A stretch of DNA of 64,000 nucleotides from Nocardioides agariphilus (GCF_015352445.1 NZ_JADKPO010000022.1:1-64000), one strand, 5' to 3'. Positions 1 through 8,762 are shown, numbered from the stretch's first letter. Numbers and translations are program-made. The notes: generated from the sequence alone by a model not told the origin.

Positions 1-426
1 GACCAGCATCATCGTCACCATCCCCCACCAAACCCTGCTGACCGGGCTCGGCACCGCGGCCACCTCCACCGGGGACACGATCACCGCCGGACAAGCCCGA
101 CGGCTGGCCTGCCAGGCCGCGATCCTCCCCGCCATCCTCGACGGTGACAGCGAGGTCCTCGACCTCGGCCGCACCTCCCGGTTCTTCAAAGGCCCGCTCC
201 GCAAGGCCCTGGACCTGCGTGACAAGGAATGCACCACCCGCGGCTGCCACGTCCCCGCCGCCTACTGCCACGGCCACCACTACCGACAACCCTGGGCCCA
301 CGGCGGCACCACCAGCCTCACAACGGCAAACTCCTCTGCCCCTTCCACCACCACCGAGCCCACCACCCCAACTGGGACACCCACCACCACCCCGACGGCA
401 CCACCACCTACACCCGACGCCAATAG
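1..426 (+). pseudogene. DUF222/HNH endonuclease-like gene, 3' part, frameshifted
   Basis: The 5' end lies outside the window. Codons starting at base 2 read the end of a DUF222 domain and the first half of an HNH nuclease domain (Cys at CTTRGC, then CHGHHYRQPWAHGG). Just after base 319 the family match jumps to another frame, which gives NGKLLCPFHHHRAHH and stops at 424-426. Adding one G between bases 319 and 320 restores SLDNGKLLC, as expected for these proteins, so a single-base deletion is the simplest explanation. These DUF222/HNH proteins (13E12-repeat type) are abundant in actinobacteria and their function is poorly known. As written, the product would lose the second half of the HNH centre. 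True decay and sequencing error cannot be separated here. Confidence 0.8.
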
Positions 427-470
427 GCCAGGCATAGACTGCGCGTCCCTCCGCTCGAGTTCCGGACGCA

Positions 471-487
471 CTCTCAGCCGATGAGAG
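471..487. terminator. Short stem-loop after the HNH gene
   Basis: A 6-bp perfect stem (CTCTCA/TGAGAG) with a 5-base loop lies in the 290-base gap between the HNH remnant and the convergent TetR gene. No U-tract follows, so a terminator role is only a guess. Nothing else was recognised between 427 and 716. Confidence 0.25.
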
Positions 488-716
488 GGCGCTGAAGATT
501 CCTGCTCGACGTACGATCGCGCCCGTGCAACCGCTGGCTGAGGTGACGCTCACGCGGCCATGGCACTGGGGAGTCGCCATACTGGGCGACCCGCTGGCGG
601 ACCTACCGACAGAGTTCGACGGACGCGCCGTATCAATGGGCCGCGAGGATCCACCACCTCCACCCGACGCCGATGAGATTCACGACCACACCGGAGAGGC
701 ATCTGCCTGCGGCTCT

Positions 717-1382
717 TCAGGCGAGCGTTGTGGCAAGACCATCCAGGACCACGGCCAGTCCGGAGTCGAACTCCTTGCCGTAGTCGAAGCCGGGCTTCAG
801 CACGTGCTCCACTGTCATCTCGAAGAGGTAGGGGAACTCCGAGGCCGGAAACGTCTCCATGATCGCTGCGGTCATGGCTGCCAGCTCTGTCTCGTCGCGG
901 AAGGGCAGGTTGACTTCCTGCAACACGAACCCGTGCACGTAGCTGTCCACCGCCGAGATGGCGTGAGCAGCCTGTTGAACCGAGAAGCCACCCTCGCGGA
1001 AGCATCGGATCCCGGCCTCCAAGAGCGCCAGGGTCGCTGACCCCGGGCTGGTTCGCGAGGCCATCAGGCTGACGGCCCACGGATGACGACGCAGGCACGT
1101 GCGGGTGTGCCTCGCCCGCTGGCTGATCGTGTCGCGCCAGTCGGGCGAAGGCGCGGGTAGTTCGATCTCGGCCGCCACGAGATCGACCAGCCCGTCGAGG
1201 ATCTGGTCCTTGCTCGCGACGTGGTGGTAGAGCGACGCGGCTTCCACGCCCAGCTCTCGGGCCAGCCGGCGCATGCTGACCGCCTCGATCCCCTCGCGGT
1301 CCGCCAGCTCAAGTGCGACCTCGAAGGTCCGCTCGCGGTTCAGGGGCGCCTTGCTCGCGGCTTCGGCTGACCTGCGGCCCAC
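717..1382 (-). CDS. TetR/AcrR family transcriptional repressor
   Basis: A 221-residue protein with an N-terminal TetR helix-turn-helix at about residues 30-62 (VSMRRLARELGVEAASLYHHV), the family's most recognisable stretch. The rest is an all-helical ligand-binding and dimerisation domain of the TetR_C (tetracycline-repressor-like) type. It diverges from the membrane protein at 1497. The 114-base spacer holds two near-identical 15-bp palindromes, so it probably represses both itself and the membrane protein. The ligand is unknown. Family assignment is firm; the target is inferred from position and operators. Confidence 0.9.
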   Translation of the reverse strand: MGRRSAEAASKAPLNRERTFEVALELADREGIEAVSMRRLARELGVEAASLYHHVASKDQILDGLVDLVAAEIELPAPSPDWRDTISQRARHTRTCLRRHPWAVSLMASRTSPGSATLALLEAGIRCFREGGFSVQQAAHAISAVDSYVHGFVLQEVNLPFRDETELAAMTAAIMETFPASEFPYLFEMTVEHVLKPGFDYGKEFDSGLAVVLDGLATTLA

Positions 1383-1410
1383 GGTTTCCCACCTCCCGCG
1401 CTATCGACAA

Positions 1411-1425
1411 TCTAACGGCGTTAGA
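1411..1425. promoter_or_regulatory. Palindromic operator 1 (TetR-type)
   Basis: TCTAACGGCGTTAGA: perfect 6-bp arms TCTAAC/GTTAGA around a 3-base centre, in the divergent spacer between the TetR gene and the membrane protein gene. Its centre is 32 bp, about three helical turns, from operator 2. The TetR protein encoded at 717-1382 is the obvious candidate to bind it. Confidence 0.75.
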
Positions 1426-1442
1426 ATAGCGTCTCGATCTAA

Positions 1443-1457
1443 TCTAACATCGTTAGA
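1443..1457. promoter_or_regulatory. Palindromic operator 2 (TetR-type)
   Basis: TCTAACATCGTTAGA: the same arms as operator 1 with a different 3-base centre. The right arm runs into TAGATA (1453-1458), which could be the -10 element of the rightward promoter. Repressor bound here would then block the membrane protein gene that starts at 1497. Confidence 0.75.
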
Positions 1458-1496
1458 TAAGCCGTCGCTCCCGACGCTGCCGAAAGGGCCTCCACC

Positions 1497-2153
1497 ATGA
1501 CCACCCTGAGCGTCACGAGCACCACCCAACCCCGACCCGACGCGCCGAGCTACCAAAGGACGGGGACCGCGACCGCAGTCGGCGTCCTGTTCGTGATCCA
1601 GATGGTCACCGCCATGGCCGGCACGTCCCTCATCGAGGCCTTCGTGGACGGCAACTCCGCCCGAGGCCCCATGACCATCGGCGTCCTGCTGATGACGGTG
1701 GCCGGACTAGCCGTCGTCGCCATCGGCCTCCTGATGTACCCGGTCCTCAAGGAGGTCGCCCCACACCTGGCCGGTTGGTACCCAGCTCTACGGATCGTCG
1801 AGTTCGCCGTGTCGGCCGCCTGCGGCGTCTATCTCCTGGTCCAGTCGGAAGTCGTCGCGAACCACATGCTGTGGGTCTACGTGCCGACCGGGCTCGGCGG
1901 CATCATCTTGACCTACGTGCTCCTGGTCTCGCGGCTGGTGCCGAGAGCGATAGCGCTCCTCGGCCTCGTGGGATACGGCTTGCTCACCATCGGAGTACCC
2001 CTCGACCTCCTCGCCCTCCTCGACATGAGTGCAGGCGGCGGGTTGCTCCTCGTCGTGCCCGGCGGCCTGTTCGAGCTGCTCGTCCTCCCGATCTGGCTGA
2101 TCGCTAAGGGATTCGCTTCGCCGCAGCGTCGGCTTGCTGCTGCTCATGCGTAG
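1497..2153 (+). CDS. DUF4386-like multi-pass membrane protein
   Basis: A 218-residue protein with about six hydrophobic segments (near residues 24-46, 60-84, 95-115, 126-148, 155-175 and 182-205) and short polar ends. The pattern fits DUF4386-type integral membrane proteins, whose function is unknown. It is divergent from a TetR gene with two operators between them, so it is likely the regulated target; efflux or membrane-stress roles are common for such pairs but are not shown here. Its last 10 bases overlap the 3' end of the convergent sulfotransferase gene. Confidence 0.75.
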   Translation: MTTLSVTSTTQPRPDAPSYQRTGTATAVGVLFVIQMVTAMAGTSLIEAFVDGNSARGPMTIGVLLMTVAGLAVVAIGLLMYPVLKEVAPHLAGWYPALRIVEFAVSAACGVYLLVQSEVVANHMLWVYVPTGLGGIILTYVLLVSRLVPRAIALLGLVGYGLLTIGVPLDLLALLDMSAGGGLLLVVPGGLFELLVLPIWLIAKGFASPQRRLAAAHA

Positions 2154-3059
2154 CCCATCGCGGTGATGACGTCTCCGAGCTCCCCCTCGACGTACTTCCG
2201 GGCGGCTGGGTCGAGCTGCCCATCGCGCGCGGACAGGGAACGCGCCTCGAAGCGCGAACGGGTCGCTGCGTCCTCGACGCCGAGCTGCCCGAACAGCGCC
2301 TCGCGCTGAGCGGGCCAGTCGGCCGCGAGGTCCTCGGCGCGGACCTCGACGTACCTCCTACCGGTCAGGTCTGCCGAGGCCTTCCACGACAGCCAGCGCC
2401 CATAGACAGGCGCCAGCCAGGCGAGGACGCCGTCGATCGATCGTGCTCGGGGCCCAGGGCTGGTCGAGGTGGGAGGAGACCACCGCGACGGGGTGGCGCT
2501 TGACGTGCACGATGGTGGCCTCGGGGAACAGTTCCCAGAGGAAGTCCATGGACAGGAGGTTGAAGGGCGTCTTCTCGCACCACGTCGGCTTGCCGGCGTC
2601 CGTGGCCGCGCCAGCGAACATCGTCTCGACCGCACGCCGCAGGACCGCGGCGAGCTCGCGCCGGTCGCCGAAGTACTTCGGGAGCACACGTGGCCGGCTG
2701 CTCGGCGCGGGCTCGTCGTACGTCGCCGCCACGAGGTCCGACCACAGCCGGTCGACTGCCGCCCAGTAGTGCCGCTCGCCGATGACCTCGGGCAGCGAGT
2801 GCCCGCGGTCGCGGTCGCGCCGCTCGACCATGCGTACCCGCAGCATCTCGCCCAGCCGCTGAAGGGCATCAGCTCCGACGATCGGGTCACTGCGGATCGT
2901 GAGGGCGTCGGCCAGGTCCCGCAGCCCTCCGGGGTCGACGATGAAGTGCGTCTCCATCGGAATCCGATGGATCAACGGGTGCTCGCCGATGACGTCGGCG
3001 AGCTGGGAGGTTCCCGAACGGCCCGTGCCCGCCACGAAGACCGGTGAGGGACCTGGCAT
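2144..3059 (-). pseudogene. Sulfotransferase (Sulfotransfer_3 type), frameshifted
   Basis: The start at 3059 gives a protein with the PAPS 5'-phosphosulfate loop (FVAGTGRSGTS, residues 8-18) and the 3'-phosphate motif (VKRHPVAVVSSHLDQPW). In that frame the product then becomes unrelated (TIDRRRPRLAG). A second frame resumes family-like sequence (IDGVLAWLAPVYGRWL) and runs to the stop at 2144. The switch falls on a GATCGATC tandem at 2434-2443, and removing one GATC restores an uninterrupted ~304-residue protein (WAPSTIDGVLAWL). The enzyme would transfer sulfate from PAPS to an unknown acceptor. It follows the DsrE-like gene by four bases, so the two are probably co-transcribed. Its PAPS could come from the cys genes 2-7 kb away. 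Confidence 0.8.
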
Positions 3060-3063
3060 CGGC

Positions 3064-3426
3064 TCAGTACACGAGGGCTTGGACGTCGTCGGCGAGAGCC
3101 TCCTCGACGAACACGGCAGCACCGGCGATGCGCACGCCCTTGAGCACGTCGTCGGCGGCGATGCCCCGGCGCTCGGCGCACTGGGTGCACAGGGTGACCC
3201 GCCCTCCCGCGAGCACGGCGGCCAGCAGGTCGGCCAGCGGTGCCGCCACCGGCAGCGAGAACTCCTCCGCCCGGCCGGGTACGGCGAACCAGGCTGCTTC
3301 GCCTGTCAGCCACAGGCTCACCTCGGCGCCGGAGGCCAGAGCCGTGGCCGAGACCGTGAACGCCTGGTTGCACCGCTCCGCGTCGTCGGCGCCTGCGGTC
3401 ACCTTCACGACAAGTCCTCGGGGCAT
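3064..3426 (-). CDS. DsrE-family protein
   Basis: A 120-residue protein with the compact alpha/beta look of the DsrE/DsrF family and a cysteine pair near the C-terminal third (C80 and C83 in LCTQCAERR). Family members take part in sulfur relay or are of unknown role. It diverges from the nitrobindin-like gene at 3449 and sits directly upstream of the broken sulfotransferase. DsrE, FABP-like, Fur and YgfZ genes commonly cluster in actinobacteria, suggesting a shared iron, sulfur or redox role. That link is inferred from context, not from the protein itself. Confidence 0.75.
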   Translation of the reverse strand: MPRGLVVKVTAGADDAERCNQAFTVSATALASGAEVSLWLTGEAAWFAVPGRAEEFSLPVAAPLADLLAAVLAGGRVTLCTQCAERRGIAADDVLKGVRIAGAAVFVEEALADDVQALVY

Positions 3427-3448
3427 GCCGCAACACTAGAGTGAGGGG

Positions 3449-3991
3449 GTGCCGTTCGAGATCCCGGAGAACATCCACGAGCTGTGTGCGCCGTTGGCGT
3501 GGCTGATCGGCAGCTGGCGAGGCAACGGGCACGGCGACTACCCGACGATCGACGGGTTCCAGTTCGGGCAGGAGCTGGTCTTCCAGCAAGACGGCCGGCC
3601 GTTCATCCACTACTTCAGCCGGGCCTGGATCGTCGGCGACAACGGCGAGTTCGTCCGCAACGCCGCCCAGGAGACCGGGTTCCTGCGCCCGCAGCCCGAC
3701 CGCACGGTCGAGGTCGTGCTGGCCCACAACACGGGCTTCGTGGAGATCTGGCACGGCGAGATCCACCCCGACCAGCCTCGCCTCGAGATCGTGACCGACA
3801 CCGTCGCGCGCACGACCACCGCCAAGGCCTACACGGCAGGCAAGAGGCTCTACGGGTACGTCGACGGGGACCTGCTCTACGCCTACGACATGGCCGCGAT
3901 GGATCAGGAGCTCCAGCCCCACACCTGGGCGCGACTGCAGCGCGGCGGCGGCTCTGCCGAGGGCGGCGGCCGTCACGCGGGGGAGCCGTGA
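3449..3991 (+). CDS. Nitrobindin-like FABP-family heme protein
   Basis: A 180-residue beta-barrel protein with the signature GSWRGNG at residues 21-27 and a C-terminal histidine (H158 in QPHTWARL) at the position that binds heme iron in nitrobindins. Nitrobindins bind ferric heme and can isomerise peroxynitrite to nitrate. A GTG at 3449 is taken as start because the first residues match the family N-terminus; another GTG lies 8 bases upstream. The stop overlaps the GTG start of the Fur gene, so the two are translationally coupled, consistent with a shared iron or nitrosative-stress role. Confidence 0.8.
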   Translation: MPFEIPENIHELCAPLAWLIGSWRGNGHGDYPTIDGFQFGQELVFQQDGRPFIHYFSRAWIVGDNGEFVRNAAQETGFLRPQPDRTVEVVLAHNTGFVEIWHGEIHPDQPRLEIVTDTVARTTTAKAYTAGKRLYGYVDGDLLYAYDMAAMDQELQPHTWARLQRGGGSAEGGGRHAGEP

Positions 3992-4419
3992 GCGACCAGG
4001 CAACCGGTCTCCGCGCGCGTCTGCGCGACAGCGGCTACCGGCTGACCCCCCAGCGCGAGCTGATCCTGGCTGCCGTCGAGAAGCTCGGCCATGCCACGCC
4101 CGACGAGGTCCTCGCCGAGGTGCACCAGCAGTCCACGGCGGTCAACGCCTCGACGGTCTACCGCACGCTGGAGGTCCTCGAAGGCCTCGGGCTGGTGCGC
4201 CACGCTCACCTGAGCGACCGCGCGCCGACGTACCACTCGGTGACCGACCACGAGCACTTCCACCTGGTGTGCCGGAATTGCGGTCGGATCGTGTCTGTTG
4301 GACCCGACATGCTCGCACCCCTCGGCGCCCGTCTGCGCGACGAGCGCAACTTCGCGGTCGACGTGGGACACCTGACGATGTTCGGTACCTGCGTCGAGTG
4401 CGAGACGGTGGACTCGTGA
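3988..4419 (+). CDS. Fur-family metalloregulator
   Basis: A 143-residue protein: N-terminal winged helix (RLTPQRELILAAV to STVYRTLEVLEGLGLV, residues 18-70), then a dimerisation domain with HEHFH (88-92), CRNC (95-98) and CVEC (135-138). The two CxxC pairs make the structural zinc site of Fur-type proteins. It could sense Fe, Zn or peroxide; the sequence does not decide. The GTG start overlaps the nitrobindin stop, and its own stop overlaps the YgfZ start, so three genes form a tight operon. Confidence 0.9.
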   Translation: MSDQATGLRARLRDSGYRLTPQRELILAAVEKLGHATPDEVLAEVHQQSTAVNASTVYRTLEVLEGLGLVRHAHLSDRAPTYHSVTDHEHFHLVCRNCGRIVSVGPDMLAPLGARLRDERNFAVDVGHLTMFGTCVECETVDS

Positions 4420-5390
4420 CCAGCCCTTTGCTCAGCCTGCCCGGCGCCGTCGAAGGCAACGGGATCGACGCCGGCGTGGCCGCCCACTACGGCTCCTTCA
4501 ACCGCGAGCAGCGCGTGCTCGAGGCCCTCGACGGCTTCGTGGACCTCTCCCACCGCGACGTGGTGCGCGTCAGCGGCCCCGACCGGCTGACCTGGCTCCA
4601 CTCGCTGACGACGCAGTACTTCGAGGGGCTGGCGCCCGACCGGTGGACCGACGCGTTGATCCTCTCGCCCCAAGGTCATGTCGAGCACGCCTTCTCCGGT
4701 GTCGACGACGGCGAGGCGTTCACGGCCCACACCGAGCCCGGCGCAGCCGCGGCGCTGGTGGAGTTCCTCGACCGGATGCGGTTCATGATGCGCGTCGAGG
4801 TCGCCGAGGTCACCTCCGAGCTGGCTGTCACCTGGCGACCACGGGTCTCGGCCGGCTCGAGCGCCGATGAGGCGGCCTACGAGCTGGTGCCACGCGACCG
4901 CCTCGAGGCCTATGCGCGCGCGGCGGGCCAGCCCTGCGGCACCTGGGCGTTCGAGGCGCTGCGGATCGCGCGCGGTGAGCCGCGTCTCGGCCTCGACACC
5001 GACCATCGCACGATCCCCAACGAGGTGGGCTGGATCGGCCAGGCAGACCGTCCCGGCGCCGTCCACCTCGACAAGGGCTGCTACCGCGGCCAGGAGACGG
5101 TGGCCCGGGTGCACACGCTCGGCCGTCCGCCGCGCCGCCTGACGCTGCTCCACCTCGACGGCTCCGAGAACCGCCTACCCCGCCAGGGCGCTGACCTCCT
5201 CCACGACGGCAGGGTGGTAGGCATGGTCGGCAGCTCCGCCCGGCATCACGAGCTCGGCCCGATCGCCCTCGCGCTGGTCAAGCGCAACGTCCCGATCGAG
5301 GCCACCCTCGACGCCGACGACATGCCGGCGTCCCAGGAGGTCGTCGTCGACCCCGAGGTCGGCCTCCACGTGCGACCGAACCTGCGCTGA
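4416..5390 (+). CDS. ygfZ: Folate-binding YgfZ-type protein (Fe-S cluster assembly factor)
   Basis: A 324-residue protein of the GcvT/YgfZ fold with the diagnostic KGCYRGQET motif at residues 220-228, whose cysteine is essential in E. coli YgfZ. YgfZ proteins bind folate and help build or repair certain Fe-S clusters. The GTG start at 4416 overlaps the Fur stop by four bases. Being in one operon with Fur and a heme-binding nitrobindin-like protein fits an iron/redox theme. The stop is 15 bases from the stop of convergent cysN. Confidence 0.9.
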   Translation: MTSPLLSLPGAVEGNGIDAGVAAHYGSFNREQRVLEALDGFVDLSHRDVVRVSGPDRLTWLHSLTTQYFEGLAPDRWTDALILSPQGHVEHAFSGVDDGEAFTAHTEPGAAAALVEFLDRMRFMMRVEVAEVTSELAVTWRPRVSAGSSADEAAYELVPRDRLEAYARAAGQPCGTWAFEALRIARGEPRLGLDTDHRTIPNEVGWIGQADRPGAVHLDKGCYRGQETVARVHTLGRPPRRLTLLHLDGSENRLPRQGADLLHDGRVVGMVGSSARHHELGPIALALVKRNVPIEATLDADDMPASQEVVVDPEVGLHVRPNLR

Positions 5391-5405
5391 GTCGCGGGTC
5401 AGCGA

Positions 5406-6665
5406 TCAGCTGGCGCTGTTGATCATCCCGGCGCCGACGGTCACGCCGGTCGCCTCGTCGATGAGGATGAACGACCCGGTGGTGCGGTTCTTGGAGTAGG
5501 CGTCGCACAGCAGCGGCACCGTGGTGCGCAGCTGGACGCGCCCGATCTCGTTCAAACCAAGGCCATTGGTCGCTGCCCCTTCAACGTCGCGGTGCAGCGT
5601 GTTGACGTCGAGGCGGTACTGGATGTCCTTGACCAGCGCGCGGCCCATCCGGGTCGTGTGCTTGATGGCCAGCTTGGCGCGCGGTCGCAGCGGCGCGTTG
5701 GTCATCCAGCAGATCATCGCGTCGATGTCCTGGCTGGGGCTCGGGGCGTTCTTGACGCGCGCGATCATGTCGCCTCGCGAGACGTCGACGTCGTCGGCCA
5801 GCCGGACGGTCACCGACATCGGCGGGAAGGCCTCTTCGACCTCCCTGTCGAACAGGTCGATGCCCTCGATGGTCGAGGTCATGCCACTGGGGAGCACGAC
5901 GACCTCGTCGCCCTTCTTCAAGACACCACCGGCGACCTGACCGGCGTACCCGCGGTAGTCGTGGTACTCGTCGGACTTCGGGCGTACGACGTACTGGACC
6001 GGGAACCGGGTGTCGACGAGGTCGCGGTCGGAGGCGACGTGGACGTGCTCGAGGTGGTGCATCAGCGTCGGGCCGTGGTACCAGGGGGAGTTCTCGCCCC
6101 GGTCGACCACGTTGTCGCCGTTGAGCGCCGAGATCGGGATGACCTCGAGATCGGGGATCGACAGCTTGGTCGCGAACTGCGTGAACTCCTTGTGGATCCG
6201 CTCGTAGATCTCCTCGGACCAGTCGACCAGGTCCATCTTGTTGACGCAGAGCACCAGGTGGGGCACCCGCAGCAGCGAGAGCAGCACCGCGTGGCGGCGC
6301 GACTGCTCGGTGAGGCCCTGCCGGGCATCGACCAGCACCAGGCCCAGGTCGGCGGTCGAGGCGCCGGTGACCATGTTGCGGGTGTACTGAACGTGGCCCG
6401 GGGTGTCGGCGATGATGAACTTGCGGTTGGGCGTGGCGAAGTAGCGGTAGGCGACGTCGATGGTGATGCCCTGCTCGCGCTCGGAGCGCAGGCCGTCGGT
6501 CAGCAGTGACAGGTCGGTGTACTCGTGGCCCTTGGAGACGCTGGTGGCCTCGACGGCCTCGAGCTGGTCCTCGAAGATCGACTTCGAGTCGTAGAGCAGC
6601 CGCCCGATGAGCGTCGACTTGCCGTCGTCGACCGAGCCCGCCGTGGCGAAGCGGAGGAGGTCCAT
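5406..6665 (-). CDS. cysN: Sulfate adenylyltransferase subunit 1 (GTPase subunit)
   Basis: A 419-residue EF-Tu-like GTPase: P-loop GSVDDGKST (residues 10-18), DTPGH (87-91) and NKMD (142-145), then beta-barrel domains. CysN couples GTP hydrolysis to APS formation by CysD in the cytoplasm. No APS-kinase domain is fused at the C-terminus, unlike the CysNC form of some bacteria; a separate cysC-like gene lies at 8763-9974. Its start shares one base with the cysD stop, so the subunits are translationally coupled. Confidence 0.95.
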   Translation of the reverse strand: MDLLRFATAGSVDDGKSTLIGRLLYDSKSIFEDQLEAVEATSVSKGHEYTDLSLLTDGLRSEREQGITIDVAYRYFATPNRKFIIADTPGHVQYTRNMVTGASTADLGLVLVDARQGLTEQSRRHAVLLSLLRVPHLVLCVNKMDLVDWSEEIYERIHKEFTQFATKLSIPDLEVIPISALNGDNVVDRGENSPWYHGPTLMHHLEHVHVASDRDLVDTRFPVQYVVRPKSDEYHDYRGYAGQVAGGVLKKGDEVVVLPSGMTSTIEGIDLFDREVEEAFPPMSVTVRLADDVDVSRGDMIARVKNAPSPSQDIDAMICWMTNAPLRPRAKLAIKHTTRMGRALVKDIQYRLDVNTLHRDVEGAATNGLGLNEIGRVQLRTTVPLLCDAYSKNRTTGSFILIDEATGVTVGAGMINSAS

Positions 6666-7609
6666 CAGAAGTAGCCTTCCTTCTTGCGGTCTTCCATGGC
6701 CGCCTCGGAGAACCGGTCGTCACCGCGGGTCGCGCCGCGCTCGGTGATGCGAGCGACCGCGACCTCCTCGATGATCTTCTCGATCGTGTCGGCCTCGGAC
6801 TCCACGCAACCGGTCAAGGTGATGTCGCCGACCGTGCGGAACCGGACCGTGCGCTCCTCGACGACCTCGCCGGGGCGCAGCGGGTTGTGCTCGCTCTCCG
6901 ACATCCACATGCCGTCGCGCTTGAAGACCCGACGCTGGTGGGAGAAGTAGATCGAGGGGAGCTCGACCTTCTCGCGGCCGAGGTAGTCCCAGACGTCGAG
7001 CTCGGTCCAGTTGGAGATCGGGAAGATCCGCATGTGCTCGCCGGAGTGGATCTTGCCGTTGTAGAGGCTCCACAGCTCGGGACGCTGCATCTTGGGGTCC
7101 CACTGGCCGAAGTCGTCGCGGTGGGAGTAGACGCGCTCCTTGGCGCGGGCCTTCTCCTCGTCGCGACGGCCGCCGCCGAACATCGCGGTGAAGCCGTTCT
7201 CCTCGATCGCGTTGAGCAGGGTGCCGGTCTGGAGGCGGTTGCGACTGGTCTTGCCGTCGTCGACGACGATGCCGTTGGCGATGGCGTCCTCGACGCTGGC
7301 CACGATCAGGCGCACACCGAGGCGCTGCACCCAGCGGTCACGGGTCTCGAGCACCTCGGGGAAGTCGTAGCCGGTGTCGATCTGCAGCACCGGGAACGGG
7401 ATCTTGGCCGGGAAGAACGCCTTCTCGGCCAGCCGCATCATCACGATGGAGTCCTTGCCGCCCGAGAACATCAGGCACGGCTTCTCGAACTCGGCCGCCA
7501 CTTCCCGGAAGATGTGGATCGACTCCGCCTCCAGCTGGTCGAGCTGGCTGAGCTGGTAGTCGACGTGGGTAGCGGGAGCGGTGTTCAGCGCAGTGTCCTC
7601 GGTCGTCAT
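6665..7609 (-). CDS. cysD: Sulfate adenylyltransferase subunit 2
   Basis: A 314-residue ATP pyrophosphatase-fold protein with the PP-loop SGGKDS at residues 49-54. It forms APS from ATP and sulfate together with CysN. The C-terminal EDRKKEGYF tail is typical of CysD. It is followed without a gap by cysN and preceded by a TauE/SafE gene on the same strand (89-base gap), so the order cysC, tauE, cysD, cysN looks like one sulfate-activation operon read leftward. Confidence 0.95.
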   Translation of the reverse strand: MTTEDTALNTAPATHVDYQLSQLDQLEAESIHIFREVAAEFEKPCLMFSGGKDSIVMMRLAEKAFFPAKIPFPVLQIDTGYDFPEVLETRDRWVQRLGVRLIVASVEDAIANGIVVDDGKTSRNRLQTGTLLNAIEENGFTAMFGGGRRDEEKARAKERVYSHRDDFGQWDPKMQRPELWSLYNGKIHSGEHMRIFPISNWTELDVWDYLGREKVELPSIYFSHQRRVFKRDGMWMSESEHNPLRPGEVVEERTVRFRTVGDITLTGCVESEADTIEKIIEEVAVARITERGATRGDDRFSEAAMEDRKKEGYF

Positions 7610-7698
7610 CGTGTCGTCAGGTACCTCTCGGTTCGGATCCCCGTCATGCTATCGGGGGGTGCGGGGAGCCCTCCCAATCGCGAAGGGTGTGCTCGCGC

Positions 7699-8709
7699 TC
7701 ACGGCGAGCCGTGAGGGGTATGACGCTCGTGCCCCGCGGAGTAGGGGTCGCGCTCGAGCTCGGCCACGGTCGGGGACCCGAACATCGGCAGTCCTTGCTG
7801 CTTGCGGAGCACACCCCAGACCAGCGGCACGACCACCAGCATCAGCAGACCGACCCCCGCCACGAGCATCGGGTGGGTGTCGTCGTCACCGGCGCCCAGG
7901 GGCGCCCAGCCGGCCTTGTCGAGCAGTGCCACGCCGCTCATCGTGAGCACGATGACGATGCCGCGCCGGATGACCGACTGCGGCACTCGCGGCGCGATCT
8001 TGCTGCCGATCAAGGTGCCGGGCACCGACCCGATGACCAGCGGGATCAGCAGCGACCAGTCGAGGCCGTGCAGCGCGATGTTGGAGATGGCTGCTGCCAG
8101 CACGAGGGGCACCGCCTGCACGAGGTCGGTGCCGACCAGGCGGACGGCGGCCAGGCCGGGGTAGAGCATCAGCAGCGCGATCATGATCACCGAGCCTGAG
8201 CCGACGCTGGTGATGCCGACCAGCAGGCCGCCCAGCGCGCCCACGAGCAGGGTCGGGAGGGGGCGGATCCGCGGGTTGTCGTCGACCTCGTGTCCGCGGC
8301 GTACGCGTCGCAGGTTGATGTAGAGGCGCAGGGCGTAGGTCGCCGCGGCCAACAGCAGCGCGAAGCCGATGCAGAGCTTGAGCGTGCTGTCGAGGTCTGC
8401 GGGGTCGGTGAACCAGTCGACCAGGTGGGGCCCGAGCAGGGCCATCGGCACCGAGCCCAGGATCAGCCACTTGGCCAGCTGCATGTTGGGCGAGCCCTCG
8501 CGCCGGTGCACCAGCGCGCCGCCGGTCTTGTAGACCGCTGCGGCGGTGAGGTCGGCGGTGACGACGGTCGCAGCGTCGCCGACGCCGAGGAAGATCAGCG
8601 CCGGTGTCATCAGCGCCCCGCCACCCATGCCGGTCAGGCCGACGACCACGCCCACGAAGAAGCCAGCAGCGAGGATGGAGAAGAACGAGTCGTTGATCAG
8701 GTCCTGCAT
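7699..8709 (-). CDS. TauE/SafE-family sulfur-anion transporter
   Basis: A 336-residue inner-membrane protein with about eight to nine hydrophobic helices. It shows the two family repeats, the first with VGLTGMGGGALMTPAL near residue 23 and the second with VGITSVGSGSVIMIALL near residue 162. TauE/SafE proteins move sulfite, sulfoacetate, thiosulfate or similar anions, in either direction. Lying between cysC and cysD it probably imports a sulfur source, or exports sulfite, for the adjoining pathway. The substrate is inferred from context only. Confidence 0.85.
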   Translation of the reverse strand: MQDLINDSFFSILAAGFFVGVVVGLTGMGGGALMTPALIFLGVGDAATVVTADLTAAAVYKTGGALVHRREGSPNMQLAKWLILGSVPMALLGPHLVDWFTDPADLDSTLKLCIGFALLLAAATYALRLYINLRRVRRGHEVDDNPRIRPLPTLLVGALGGLLVGITSVGSGSVIMIALLMLYPGLAAVRLVGTDLVQAVPLVLAAAISNIALHGLDWSLLIPLVIGSVPGTLIGSKIAPRVPQSVIRRGIVIVLTMSGVALLDKAGWAPLGAGDDDTHPMLVAGVGLLMLVVVPLVWGVLRKQQGLPMFGSPTVAELERDPYSAGHERHTPHGSP

Positions 8710-8762
8710 GGTGTCCTCGGGGTGGTCGGTGCAAACCGCAATAACTCTACTGATTCAGGGCG

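Noticed and set aside
1-426. HNH gene as a homing endonuclease or mobile element
   Set aside because: It fits the common DUF222/HNH family; no intron, intein or flanking repeats are seen.
550-1098. Minus-strand frame overlapping the TetR gene
   Set aside because: Arg-rich, no domain; the TetR frame has a clear helix-turn-helix.
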